From Desulfovibrio gilichinskyi (GTDB taxonomy: Bacteria; Desulfobacterota; Desulfovibrionia; Desulfovibrionales; Desulfovibrionaceae), in contig NZ_FWZU01000004.1 of assembly GCF_900177375.1 (NCBI RefSeq), positions 62,001 to 126,000 of the forward strand: DNA of 64,000 nt. The letters are read 5' to 3'. Made by a program: the position numbers and the translations under genes. Position 1 is the first letter of the stretch; each line of letters opens with the position of its first letter. This document shows, piece after piece, positions 1 through 7,866 of this stretch. The notes under the pieces are model-generated. The model searched no databases. It was not told where the DNA came from and worked only from the letters and a program-made list of their open reading frames with translations.

Positions 1-1
1 A

Positions 2-463
2 AATGTTGTAAGTATTGAACTGCCTCCTCTTCGTGAGCGCAGGGAAGACATTCCTTTTATGATTGATCATTTTCTGGCTAAGTATTCTGCTGATAATAAT
101 AAAACATTTGAAGGTTTTTCACCAGCTGCGATGGATTATATGTCTGCCTATGAATGGCCGGGAAACGTTCGCCAACTTCAAAATGTTATTGAACGGTGCG
201 TTGTTCTTACTTCAGGTACAGTGATTAAAACTGACGATCTTCCTGCTGAAATTAAAGACGAAGAAACACAGTTTAAAAGTGCTGTCGATTTGTTGCCGAC
301 CAAAATAAATCTGGCTCAGGCTTTAGATAAAATTGAAGCAACGCTTGTCCGCAGAGCTTTGGTGCAAAGTAATTTTGTTAAAGTAGACGCCGCAGAAATG
401 CTGGGCCTTTCTAAAAGTCTGCTTCAGTACAAGCTTAAAAAATACAATATAAGCGGGAAGTAA
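2..463 (+). CDS. Sigma-54-dependent transcriptional regulator, C-terminal part
   Basis: This is the 3' end of a bacterial enhancer-binding protein that activates sigma-54 promoters; the 5' part lies outside the window. The frame is open from base 2 and begins with the ELPPLRERREDIP segment, which follows the sensor region of the AAA+ domain. Next comes the typical YEWPGNVRQLQNVIERCVVL stretch. The last 45 residues form a Fis-type helix-turn-helix (AAEMLGLSKSLLQYKLKKY) that binds enhancer DNA. The N-terminal sensory or receiver domain is not visible, so the signal and target genes cannot be named. It converges on the next gene with 9 bp between the stop codons. Confidence 0.93.
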   Translation, partial: NVVSIELPPLRERREDIPFMIDHFLAKYSADNNKTFEGFSPAAMDYMSAYEWPGNVRQLQNVIERCVVLTSGTVIKTDDLPAEIKDEETQFKSAVDLLPTKINLAQALDKIEATLVRRALVQSNFVKVDAAEMLGLSKSLLQYKLKKYNISGK

Positions 464-475
464 GCTTTCCGCTTA
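450..475. terminator. Hairpin over two convergent gene ends
   Basis: An 11-bp inverted repeat with one mismatch (450-460 pairs with 465-475) spans the stop codons of both convergent genes. No U-tract follows directly on either strand, so termination is only a plausible role. Confidence 0.35.
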
Positions 476-1579
476 CTCCTGAAAATCATAGACAGTATAG
501 CTGCTCATAAGTTCCAGCAATATATACGGGCTGACGTTGTTTCTTATGCATATAACAGCGTCAGTTATCATTTTAAGCTTGATTTCAAGTTCCAGTGTAT
601 ACGCTTTTTTGCGCTCGCTTAGTATCTTTTGCAGATATTCATCATCAATTTTTGCGAAAATCAGTGATAACCCTTTACGCAGAAATTGATCATCAACTTT
701 CTGGGTGAATTTTTCCATTTCCGCATGTCCTTTTTCTTCCACCAGAAGCTTCAGTTTAAAAAGACTCATTGCAATATCTTCCGGTGGAAGGTGCTCCGTT
801 ACTGACGGATAAAGCAGAAGAGGAGCGTGTTTTATTAAACGTTCCTTTATCGTTTCACTGTCCGAAAAGAATAGTGCGAATTTTGAAGATAGCTCATTTG
901 ATTTTTGATTGCTGCTTAGCGAGAGAAGAAAAGTTTCAATTAAATCTGTCCGTTTTTTATAATCAGCTAAAATTTGAGAGCGTAATTTTTTTGATTCTTC
1001 AAGAACCTGTGCGTCGCTGTTGTCATCGATCGATAGTCTGAAAATTGATGAGCTGAATACGTCATCCAGCCGTTCTAAAATGAGATTTTGAACTTCAGGT
1101 TTCTTTCCGAAAAGACTTTTGTTGTTCTTTGCCGCCAGATTCCACCATGAAATAAGGTCGTGTAAGTCATTTTGATTGAAATTAAATATTGGGAGTGAAT
1201 CAGAAAAATTTATCATTTCTGCTGACATATCAAAAAAGGAAGCTTCAATATCTCCTGCTTGGCCCTGCCTGATGAATCCTGAGTTTACCAGATCTTCTAC
1301 TCTGTCAAGCAATGCTTCACAGGCTTGTTCAACATCAGTTAAAGAAAGCGGTAATTTTTCTGCGGCGTACGCATGTAGTAAAGAAGAAACTTTTTCCCGG
1401 CGGATTTTGTTTAAATTTGAAAGAATAATTTCCCGTGATTGGTCAGAAAAGGCAGCAAGTATTTTTGCTGTGGTTTCATTACTTATGTCACGGGTGAATA
1501 CTTCCTGAAGATAATAATCCGGCATCAATGTAAGTGATTCCAGCCTTTGATCGGTCTTGAGATCAGATATTTTGATCAT
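473..1579 (-). CDS. FliG C-terminal-domain-like protein of unknown function
   Basis: I do not recognise the full-length protein. Residues about 12-110 follow the pattern of the middle/C-terminal domain of the flagellar switch protein FliG: a YLQEVF helix, a SREIILSNLNKIRREKV helix (compare LREKFLRNMSQRAADIL in E. coli FliG) and an LSLTDVEQACEALLDRVEDL helix (compare VRLSQVENEQKAILLIVRRL). The remaining 250 residues are helical, charged and without a recognised family. There is no signal peptide or membrane helix. The ATG is preceded by GGAG at a good distance. It lies downstream of glnA on the same strand, separated by a terminator. A motor role is inference from sequence resemblance only, since its neighbours are not flagellar. 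Confidence 0.7.
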   Translation of the reverse strand: MIKISDLKTDQRLESLTLMPDYYLQEVFTRDISNETTAKILAAFSDQSREIILSNLNKIRREKVSSLLHAYAAEKLPLSLTDVEQACEALLDRVEDLVNSGFIRQGQAGDIEASFFDMSAEMINFSDSLPIFNFNQNDLHDLISWWNLAAKNNKSLFGKKPEVQNLILERLDDVFSSSIFRLSIDDNSDAQVLEESKKLRSQILADYKKRTDLIETFLLSLSSNQKSNELSSKFALFFSDSETIKERLIKHAPLLLYPSVTEHLPPEDIAMSLFKLKLLVEEKGHAEMEKFTQKVDDQFLRKGLSLIFAKIDDEYLQKILSERKKAYTLELEIKLKMITDAVICIRNNVSPYILLELMSSYTVYDFQE

Positions 1580-1606
1580 GGAAATTTTCTCCGTTGTTCA
1601 TAAATT

Positions 1607-1641
1607 CAAAATCCCTTCCGCCGGTAGCGGAAGGGATTTTG
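1607..1641 (-). terminator. Intrinsic terminator after glnA
   Basis: A perfect 15-bp inverted repeat (1607-1621 with 1627-1641) with a 5-nt loop CGGTA; the stem ends in A/T runs on both sides. It lies 28 bp beyond the glnA stop and before the next minus-strand gene, so it separates the two transcription units. Confidence 0.85.
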
Positions 1642-1668
1642 ATATGTAGTCGTTTGTAACTGCGATAT

Positions 1669-3012
1669 TTAAAGAACCGGAAGGTATGTATTTAATTCAT
1701 ACTCAGTAACCTGAGTTCTGTAAGCATCCCATTCTTTGATTTTATTTTTGTATAGATTGCTGTGAATGTGATCGCCGAGACATTCTTTGACCAGTTCACT
1801 TTTCTTCATTGCCACTGCAGCTTCATATAAATTGCCGGGAAGAGCTGTGATTCCGTGTTCTGCGAGAGTCGGAGGATCCATTGCAAAAACGTTTTCTTCG
1901 ATAGGTGAAGGAAGTTTGTACCCTTCATCAATTCCCTTAAGGCCAGCTTCAAGCATAACAGCAAAGCATAGATACGGATTTGCTGCCGGATCAGGAGAGC
2001 GCAGTTCCATTCTGGTTGCGCCTTCTTTACCCGGTTTATACATGGGAACACGTACCAGAGTAGAACGGTTTTTTCTGGCCCATGCTACGTAAACAGGAGC
2101 TTCGTATCCCGGAACAAGCCGTTTGTAGGAGTTTACCCACTGGTTGGTTACGCAGGTGAATTCTGGGCAATGTTTCAAAATACCGGCGATGTAGCTTTTG
2201 CCTTCAGGGCTGAGGTGGTATTCATCATTGGCATCGAAAAATACGTTTCTTCCGTTCTTAAATAAAGACTGGTGAACGTGCATGCCAGAACCGTTAACGC
2301 CATACATCGGTTTAGGCATGAAAGTAGCGTAGATGCCGTGTTTACGGGCAACTTCTTTAACTATTACGCGGTAGGTCATAGCCGTATCGGCCATTCTCAT
2401 ACCTTCGGAATAGCGAAGATCAATTTCATGCTGGCTCGGGGCTACTTCGTGGTGGCTGTATTCGACGTCATATCCCATCTGTTCGAGAGAGAAAATGATG
2501 TCGCGACGGATGTCGTTGCCGAGGTCAAGTGGAGGCGCATCGAAGTAACCGCCTTTATCAATGATCTTAGTTCCCTTTTCATTTTCAAACAGGAAGAATT
2601 CGAGTTCCGGTCCTACATAGAAAGTGAAACCTCTGTCCGCGGCTTTATCGAGTGTCTTTTTAAGAACCCACCTGCTGTCCCCTTCGTAAGGAGTGCCGTC
2701 AGGATTTTGAATATCGCAGAACATACGGGCCACAGGTCGGTCGGTCGGTCGCCATGAGCACATTTGAAAAGTTGTCGGATCAGGTAAAGCTATCATGTCT
2801 GATTCTTCGATTCTGGTGAAACCGAGAATTGATGATCCGTCAAATCCCATTCCTTCCTCAAAAGCTGATTCCAGTTCTTTAGGAGTAATCTGAAAGCTTT
2901 TCAGCGTACCGAGAATATCAACAAACCAGAATTGAACAAAGCTGATATTGTAGTCCCGTACAGCTTTAAGAACATCATCCGCATTTTTGCAATTAAAGAC
3001 AGGCGCATCCAT
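1669..3012 (-). CDS. glnA: Type I glutamine synthetase
   Basis: Glutamine synthetase makes glutamine from glutamate, ammonia and ATP in the cytoplasm and is the main entry of ammonia into metabolism. The 447-residue length matches the shorter GSI-alpha class. Visible signatures are FDGSSI near residue 78, the GPELEFFLF metal-binding segment, the NGSGMHVHQSLF motif and the RLVPGYEAPVYVAWARKNRS substrate loop. The protein is shorter than the adenylylated GSI-beta enzymes, and I see no clear adenylylation-site context. A strong AGGAGG precedes the ATG. It appears to be a single-gene unit with its own promoter-like sequence and terminator. Confidence 0.97.
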   Translation of the reverse strand: MDAPVFNCKNADDVLKAVRDYNISFVQFWFVDILGTLKSFQITPKELESAFEEGMGFDGSSILGFTRIEESDMIALPDPTTFQMCSWRPTDRPVARMFCDIQNPDGTPYEGDSRWVLKKTLDKAADRGFTFYVGPELEFFLFENEKGTKIIDKGGYFDAPPLDLGNDIRRDIIFSLEQMGYDVEYSHHEVAPSQHEIDLRYSEGMRMADTAMTYRVIVKEVARKHGIYATFMPKPMYGVNGSGMHVHQSLFKNGRNVFFDANDEYHLSPEGKSYIAGILKHCPEFTCVTNQWVNSYKRLVPGYEAPVYVAWARKNRSTLVRVPMYKPGKEGATRMELRSPDPAANPYLCFAVMLEAGLKGIDEGYKLPSPIEENVFAMDPPTLAEHGITALPGNLYEAAVAMKKSELVKECLGDHIHSNLYKNKIKEWDAYRTQVTEYELNTYLPVL

Positions 3013-3126
3013 AGTTGCTTTCCTCCTGATTGAAGAAGTTATTATTTAATATGTTTTAAGATTGGCAATATCTGTTTAACGTGTTGTCATTTATGAAAAA
3101 AACACACGGGCTCAACTAATCATTAG

Positions 3127-3156
3127 ATTATAGCTGAGTCAACGGTATTATTGCAA
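3127..3156 (-). promoter_or_regulatory. Candidate sigma-70 promoter of glnA
   Basis: On the minus strand TTGCAA (3156-3151) is followed after 18 nt by a perfect TATAAT (3132-3127), about 110 nt upstream of the glnA ATG. I see no -24/-12 sigma-54 element facing glnA. This is a pattern match only. Confidence 0.4.
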
Positions 3157-3186
3157 ACAGTATTAGTAGAATTTCTAAACTGAAAA

Positions 3187-4137
3187 TCAGATCTCATCAA
3201 TCCGGTCACGAACTTCACGGAAGAAAGAAAAAAGAAACGGCTGGTCTTTAGGTTCTGAATTGATATCCAGCCTTGTAAAGAATGAAACAATGTTTCCTTT
3301 AGGGGTTCTTGTGCGCTGAAAATAAAGTTCGTGGAGCGGGCCAGCCGGAGTTTTGAATGAAAGAATCCATTCTACTCCTTGTTTGCGCCATATTTTAATG
3401 GAATTAATATCTTTTTTAGTTGTAACGAGATCAACAAGTTCTTTCAGCGTAAAGGGGTGGCCGGGTTTTCCGGGCATACCGAGAAAATCACCTTTATCAG
3501 AATGAATGACTACCGGAAGCTCAAGAAAGTCGTTTTCCGGATAAACTGGGCTGGAGTCGGATTCAATGGTGTATGAACTGGAATCACCATGTTCTTTTTT
3601 AATAGTAATAACTTTTTTGGCAGTAACCTTTTCAGATTGCGGCAATCCGCTCGCTGCAGAGATAATTTCTTTTATCTCAGAAAGTAAATGATCCTGGCCG
3701 GAGCTGTTAGCTTCCTGCTTTTCAATAAGTTCAGTCAGTTTTTTTTCAACTTTTGCAAGCCGCTGTTCAGCTCTTGCCTGTGAAGTTACAAGACCGGCCA
3801 AGCCGTTCATCATCTGCATTGTCACGCGCGTAAGTTTTTCCAGTTCTAAACTGGATTCATCACTTTTTTTCGTGCTTACCGATAAGGGCTTATTGTCTTT
3901 AACAGATTCAAATTCAATGAGAAGTTTATCACGTATCTGCTTTGACGATAAATTATTAGCAAAGAGTTCTTTTATACGCAGGCAAAGTTTATCCGCACCT
4001 TTTTTAAAGCGCAGGGGTTTACCGTGTCCTGCAATCATGAAAAATTCAGGAAATTTTTTGCGGTAACTTTTAATGGTGGTGACAGACACACCTGTTACTG
4101 CTGAAAGGTCTTTATGAGTAAATGTGTCTGCAGTCAT
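3187..4137 (-). CDS. MerR-like DNA-binding protein with coiled coil
   Basis: A probable cytoplasmic DNA-binding protein of 316 residues. The first 50 residues (FTHKDLSAVTGVSVTTIKSYRKKF) form a winged-helix/MerR-type helix-turn-helix, followed by a second helical segment ending in an SSKQIRDKLL helix. Residues about 100-150 are a heptad-rich coiled coil (LAKVEKKLTELIEKQEANS) suited to dimerisation. The C-terminal 110 residues form a mixed alpha/beta domain I do not recognise. The protein at 32988-33665 has the same N-terminal layout and also a coiled coil, so the two look like paralogues. No strong Shine-Dalgarno sequence is visible, and the target is unknown. Confidence 0.75.
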   Translation of the reverse strand: MTADTFTHKDLSAVTGVSVTTIKSYRKKFPEFFMIAGHGKPLRFKKGADKLCLRIKELFANNLSSKQIRDKLLIEFESVKDNKPLSVSTKKSDESSLELEKLTRVTMQMMNGLAGLVTSQARAEQRLAKVEKKLTELIEKQEANSSGQDHLLSEIKEIISAASGLPQSEKVTAKKVITIKKEHGDSSSYTIESDSSPVYPENDFLELPVVIHSDKGDFLGMPGKPGHPFTLKELVDLVTTKKDINSIKIWRKQGVEWILSFKTPAGPLHELYFQRTRTPKGNIVSFFTRLDINSEPKDQPFLFSFFREVRDRIDEI

Positions 4138-4236
4138 TGGTCTGAAATATCCTGTTTTTTGAGTTATGTTAATGCGGGCTGTTCGTGGAACGCTATATCG
4201 TCGGCTCTAAAATTATCAGTAATATATTTGCCTGTT

Positions 4237-4250
4237 AGTTATCGATAACT
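4237..4250. promoter_or_regulatory. 14-bp perfect palindrome, candidate operator
   Basis: AGTTATCGATAACT is a perfect palindrome 100 bp upstream of the MerR-like gene start. It could be an operator for that protein or for another dimeric regulator. Nothing else in the sequence supports the role. Confidence 0.3.
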
Positions 4251-4361
4251 GTAATAGTCATATAGGTCAATAGGTGAATGGTTTTATGGTTGGATATACG
4301 GAAAGATGGTGAATGTCAGGGCAAGGAGCGAGAGTAATATTTAGTGGATCAATTCGGATAA

Positions 4362-4517
4362 TCAGTTCTGAAAGCGTGTAAGCAGCGAGATAATGAAAAG
4401 TACAACCAGCGCGGCCAACAAAATCGTATTGATGTTGATGCCGCCTTTAATCTTTTGTTTTCTGCGGTATCCGAAGATCAGAAAAAGGATGGCTATGAAT
4501 ATCAGCAGCTTGAACAT
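4362..4517 (-). CDS. Putative 51-residue two-helix membrane protein
   Basis: A small reading frame in the otherwise empty space between hisG and the MerR-like gene. The product starts MFKLLIFIAILFLIFGYRRK, which is one hydrophobic helix followed by a basic cluster (RRKQKIK). A short polar turn leads to a second hydrophobic helix (TILLAALVVLFIISLL) and the protein ends after TRFQN. The helix-loop-helix hairpin with a positive loop is what a real inner-membrane microprotein looks like and would be unlikely by chance. Against it, I see no clear ribosome binding site before the ATG. I recognise no family. Confidence 0.5.
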   Translation of the reverse strand: MFKLLIFIAILFLIFGYRRKQKIKGGININTILLAALVVLFIISLLTRFQN

Positions 4518-4656
4518 ATAGTGGTGAAAGCCGTTTAAAATTATTTAAAAATTCATCGTTAACGCAATCTGATCACTTTGCCTGATTTAGGTTGAGATCG
4601 CCAGAGTTATATTTGCTGAAAATAATGAGTTGAGCCGCAAATTGATGGGTTAATTA

Positions 4657-4679
4657 GCGGGGAAGCATTGCTTCCCCGC
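4657..4679 (-). terminator. GC-rich hairpin after hisG
   Basis: GCGGGGAAGC pairs with GCTTCCCCGC around a 3-nt loop, starting 14 bp beyond the hisG stop. Only TAATTA follows on the minus strand, so the U-tract is weak. Confidence 0.55.
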
Positions 4680-4692
4680 GGTATACATTCTG

Positions 4693-5568
4693 CTAGATTA
4701 CTTTGTTAAGCGGATACTCAATGATGCCTTCTGCTCCCATTGAGATAAGTTCGGGGATGAGTTCGCGAACGGCGATTTCTTCAATCATGATTTCAACTGA
4801 AACCCATGATGCATCGGATAGCTCTGCAACCGTCGGTGAATTGAGGCTAGGCATAACTTTCATTGCTTCAGGAAGAACAGCTTTCGGCATATTCATCTTA
4901 AGGCCGACCATCTTCTGAGCTTTAAGCGCGCCCTGTAAAAGCAAGTTGATGTTTTCAATCTTTTTACGCTTCCAAGGGTCAGCCCATGCCTTTTTGTTGG
5001 CGATGAGCATTGTGTTTGTGGCCATCAGTTCGGATATGATGCGAAGTCCGTTTGCTTTGATGGTTGTACCTGTTTCGGTAACTTCAACAATAGCATCGCA
5101 AAGACCTTCTACAACCTTGGCTTCAGTTGCTCCCCATGAGTATGAAACTTCAACCGGAACGTTGATCGATTCAAAGTATCTTTTGGTGAATCCCATAAGT
5201 TCTGTGGAGATTCTTTTTCCGGCAAGATCCTGAGCAGTTTTGTAAGGAGAATCCCCTGCAACGGCTAAAACCCAGTGTGCTTGGCGATTACTTACCTTTG
5301 AGTAAATAAGGTTGGAAACTTCAACAACATCCGACTGATTCTCAAGGATCCAGTCTTTTCCGGTCAAACCTACATCGAGAGTTCCGTTTTCAACGTACTG
5401 AGAAATTTCCTGCGCACGGCACATGGCACATGTCAGTTCATCATCGTTTACATCAGGGAAATAATTGCGGGGGTGCAGATTTATTTTCCAGCCGGATTTT
5501 TCGAAAAGATTGATTGTTGCATCTTGCAGGGAGCCTTTCGGCAGACCGATTTTTAGCATATTGGACAT
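4693..5568 (-). CDS. hisG: ATP phosphoribosyltransferase, long form
   Basis: HisG joins ATP and PRPP in the first step of histidine synthesis. At 291 residues it is the long, hexameric form that carries its own C-terminal ACT-like regulatory domain (about residues 215-290), where histidine feedback inhibition acts. It therefore should not need a HisZ subunit. The catalytic part starts [19 protein letters not shown] and contains the GLTGKDWI and [17 protein letters not shown] segments typical of the family. It overlaps the preceding hisI by one base in a TAATG junction, which suggests translational coupling. The remaining histidine genes, including hisE, are not in this window. Confidence 0.96.
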   Translation of the reverse strand: MSNMLKIGLPKGSLQDATINLFEKSGWKINLHPRNYFPDVNDDELTCAMCRAQEISQYVENGTLDVGLTGKDWILENQSDVVEVSNLIYSKVSNRQAHWVLAVAGDSPYKTAQDLAGKRISTELMGFTKRYFESINVPVEVSYSWGATEAKVVEGLCDAIVEVTETGTTIKANGLRIISELMATNTMLIANKKAWADPWKRKKIENINLLLQGALKAQKMVGLKMNMPKAVLPEAMKVMPSLNSPTVAELSDASWVSVEIMIEEIAVRELIPELISMGAEGIIEYPLNKVI

Positions 5569-5942
5569 TATTTATAAACCTCCTTGGGGTCAAAGATAAA
5601 GGGTGAACATTCTGTAACTTCGCCATCCTTCAGTTCACGGAAAAAGCAGCTTCTGTAACCTTTGTGGCACGCAGCTCCGCCGATCTGTTCGATCAGCAGT
5701 ACCAAAGTATCATCATCGCAATCAATTCTGATGGACCTTATTTTCTGTACATGACCGGATGTGCCGCCTTTATGCCAGAGAGTTTGACGGCTTCTGCTCC
5801 AGTAATGTGCTTCACCTGTCTCAATGGTTTTATTCCACGATTCTTCATTCATGTATGCCATCATCAGGACTTCTCCTGTTTCAGCATCCTGTGCAATGGC
5901 AGGCACTAGTCCGTTCATTTTTTCAAAATCAGGCTTAATCAT
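5568..5942 (-). CDS. hisI: Phosphoribosyl-AMP cyclohydrolase
   Basis: HisI hydrolyses the adenine ring of phosphoribosyl-AMP, the third step of histidine synthesis. The 124-residue length is that of the stand-alone enzyme without a fused HisE pyrophosphatase. Family marks visible are [31 protein letters not shown], the metal-binding [10 protein letters not shown] segment and the cysteine motif [19 protein letters not shown] stands 6 nt before the ATG. It is the first gene of a two-gene hisI-hisG unit and overlaps hisG by one base. HisI and HisG are not consecutive in the pathway, so the hisE product must come from elsewhere. Confidence 0.96.
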   Translation of the reverse strand: MIKPDFEKMNGLVPAIAQDAETGEVLMMAYMNEESWNKTIETGEAHYWSRSRQTLWHKGGTSGHVQKIRSIRIDCDDDTLVLLIEQIGGAACHKGYRSCFFRELKDGEVTECSPFIFDPKEVYK

Positions 5943-6048
5943 ACAATCCTCTGCTTTGATAGGCTTTGTAGCCGCGTAATTTTAAATTTTTAAAATGGAA
6001 TATTTTTCCAGGTACTCACCAATATTAATTAATCCTGTAAGTTAAAAA

Positions 6049-6081
6049 AAAAGCGCCAACCTGAGGTCAGGCGGCGCTTTT
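6049..6081 (-). terminator. Intrinsic terminator after fur
   Basis: AAAAGCGCC (6049-6057) pairs with GGCGCTTTT (6073-6081). On the minus strand the stem is followed by a run of T, 28 bp after the fur stop. An inner CCTGA/TCAGG pair extends the structure. Confidence 0.85.
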
Positions 6082-6108
6082 AAGATTGCTTGTAGGAAAA
6101 AATGCGAT

Positions 6109-6546
6109 TTATTCGCTTTTGTCCTGACACTCCTTGCAAACGCCGAAGAGGTACATTTCATGATGGGAAAGCACAAATCCGTGCTTTTTAGCTAGTTCTT
6201 CCTGAAGATGTTCAATTTCAGGATCTACGGCTTCTATAGTCTTGCCGCAATGTTCGCAAACTAGATGGTCGTGATGTGCATGACCATATTTATGCTCGTA
6301 ACGGAGCACACCATCATTAAAATCAACAGCTTTAGCAATGCCGGATTCGTCGAGGAGTTTTAAAGTACGGTAAACAGTTGCCTGTCCGATGGAAGAGTCT
6401 TCCTGACGGATAATATTGTACAGTTCTTCAGACGAAACATGACCTTCTTCATTCAGAAAAGCGTCAAGGATGGCTCTTCTCTGAGGGGTCATTTTTAGTC
6501 TCTGTTTGGACAGATATTCTGAAAAAATGTCTTTCGCTGATTTCAT
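6109..6546 (-). CDS. fur: Fur family transcriptional regulator
   Basis: A metal-sensing repressor of 145 residues, the usual size of Fur and PerR. The N-terminal winged helix contains RLKMTPQRRAILDAFL and the recognition region GQATVYRTLKLLDESG. The dimerisation/metal domain has the histidine-rich HAHHDHLVCEHCGK segment and a second cysteine pair CKEC near the C-terminus, giving the structural zinc site. The sequence fits Fur somewhat better than Zur or Nur, but PerR cannot be excluded without knowing the residue at the iron-oxidation site. It is divergent from the small protein gene at 6718, with a partial Fur-box-like sequence between them. Confidence 0.9.
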   Translation of the reverse strand: MKSAKDIFSEYLSKQRLKMTPQRRAILDAFLNEEGHVSSEELYNIIRQEDSSIGQATVYRTLKLLDESGIAKAVDFNDGVLRYEHKYGHAHHDHLVCEHCGKTIEAVDPEIEHLQEELAKKHGFVLSHHEMYLFGVCKECQDKSE

Positions 6547-6684
6547 TAACTGTACTCGATTAACTGATTATTGCCGTTAGGACTAAAAACCCCCTACAAT
6601 GTAATAAAGGTAAATGTCAAATCATCATTGCTCATAGCCGCACATAATAGTATGAATGTCGCAACTTAAAGGCAATTTTATGTC

Positions 6685-6703
6685 GATATTGATAAGAATT
6701 TGA
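6685..6703. promoter_or_regulatory. Partial match to a Fur box
   Basis: Bases 6685-6703 match 13 of 19 positions of the classical E. coli Fur box (GATAATGATAATCATTATC). The site lies between fur and the divergent gene and ends just before the latter's AAGGAG, so a bound repressor could block that gene. Confidence 0.35.
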
Positions 6704-6717
6704 CAAGGAGCTTAGAA

Positions 6718-7107
6718 ATGGAAGTTGAACAATTTATAGCCGAATGGGATGAAGACTCTACCGGAGCCAAGGAAATTTTTGTTACACTGAAAAATCTGCT
6801 TGAGTCACTTGAAGCAACTGATCTGGAGTTTAAAGCCAGACCGGGCATCACCTATTCACTTCGCGGAGTAAAAAATACTCAGAGCAAGTGGCCTCTCTAT
6901 GTAATGGTTGATGTAATTGATGACGACCCGTCAGAACGTTGGCTTTCAGTCTGCTTTTTCGGCGATACAATAACCGACCCCGATGAACTCGGAGATCTCG
7001 TTCCCGGTGGACTTCTCGGTCAAGACGGGCACTGTTTTGACGCTGATGATTCTGATATGACCGACTACCTTGTCGCCAGAATTAAAGAAGCTCACGCCAA
7101 TCAGTAA
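6718..7107 (+). CDS. Conserved small acidic protein of unknown function
   Basis: A cytoplasmic protein of 129 residues, rich in Asp and Glu, with no signal peptide or membrane segment. AAGGAG lies 7 nt before ATG 6718, so I prefer that start to the upstream TTG in the same frame. The central part (KWPLYVMVDVIDDDPSERWL then SVCFFGD) is predicted as beta strands and the ends as helices. I do not recognise the family and assign no function. It is transcribed divergently from fur behind a weak Fur-box-like site, which raises the possibility of metal or oxidative-stress control. A strong hairpin terminator follows, so it is probably monocistronic. Confidence 0.8.
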   Translation: MEVEQFIAEWDEDSTGAKEIFVTLKNLLESLEATDLEFKARPGITYSLRGVKNTQSKWPLYVMVDVIDDDPSERWLSVCFFGDTITDPDELGDLVPGGLLGQDGHCFDADDSDMTDYLVARIKEAHANQ

Positions 7108-7146
7108 TTCTGTTTAATAATGTTTTATTAAAGTTACATATTTTAA

Positions 7147-7187
7147 AAATCAACCGGTAAACATTTAAGGTGGTTGCCGGTTGATTT
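7147..7187 (+). terminator. Intrinsic terminator after the acidic protein gene
   Basis: AAATCAACCGG (7147-7157) pairs perfectly with CCGGTTGATTT (7177-7187). The loop is 19 nt and the hairpin is followed by CTTTCT. It is 40 bp beyond the stop of the upstream gene. Confidence 0.75.
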
Positions 7188-7256
7188 CTTTCTGTGCTTT
7201 GCGCACAGCTGTATTGTGTCTTATGGTTGTTTCAGCGGAGATACTCTAGGCTATGA

Positions 7257-7769
7257 CTACCAGAAAAAATACTGAAACCGTATCTTGCAGGCTTCTGCCT
7301 TTCATGGGCAGCGGTGTGGAAGTTTTGCGCGCTCATTATGTGACTCAAGTGGATACCTGAATCATTATCGCCGCTGGCTGCTACCACAATAATTTCAGTA
7401 TTCGGGTTTGCATGGTTTTTACCCGCCGGAGTCTATGATCTGCTAACTGTTGATCTGACGACTGCCGGAACGATAGCCTGGCTGGCAGTCGTATATTACG
7501 GAGTGGTTGTCACCGTCTTAGCTTATCTTTTCTGGTTTGCCGGAATTGTTTTAGTGCCTGCATCTGTAGCAAGTGTGTTTGCAGGAGTTATGCCTCTCTC
7601 GGCTGTTGCTCTTTCCGCTTTGATTCTTGGAGAAAAGCTGCAATGGTTTCATTATGCTGGGTGTTTTTTTGTACTGAGTGGTATTTTTTTAATCTCCGGT
7701 GTCGGTTCTGCCGGATTCAAATATAGATTTAAAAGAAAAACCCCCGCAACAACCCCGGCTGGTGATTGA
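7257..7769 (+). pseudogene. Decayed EamA/DMT-family transporter remnant
   Basis: The last 140 codons read as the second half of a 10-helix drug/metabolite (EamA) transporter: SLSPLAATTIISVFGFAWF, then TAGTIAWLAVVYYGVVVTVL, ASVASVFAGVMPLSAVALSA and LGEKLQWFHYAGCFFVLSG. In the same frame, upstream codons read CLSWAAVWKFCALIM, a plausible start of this half, but then hit a TGA at 7341-7343, and another TGA lies at 7254-7256. The N-terminal five-helix repeat is absent. The longest intact piece begins at GTG 7503 (88 codons) and covers too few helices to be a transporter. I read it as a truncated and mutated gene rather than a small working one. Confidence 0.8.
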
Positions 7770-7866
7770 TAGAGATCTTTTTAGTTTTTGATTGAATTAT
7801 TGAGCTTTTTCCTGATATCTCATAGACTCCTTAGGTTTATTGTTGCTGAAAAAAAACGGAGTAAAC

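Noticed and set aside
2272-2757. 161-codon plus-strand frame opposite glnA
   Set aside because: It lies fully antisense to the well supported glnA gene and its product resembles no family; this is a shadow of coding bias.
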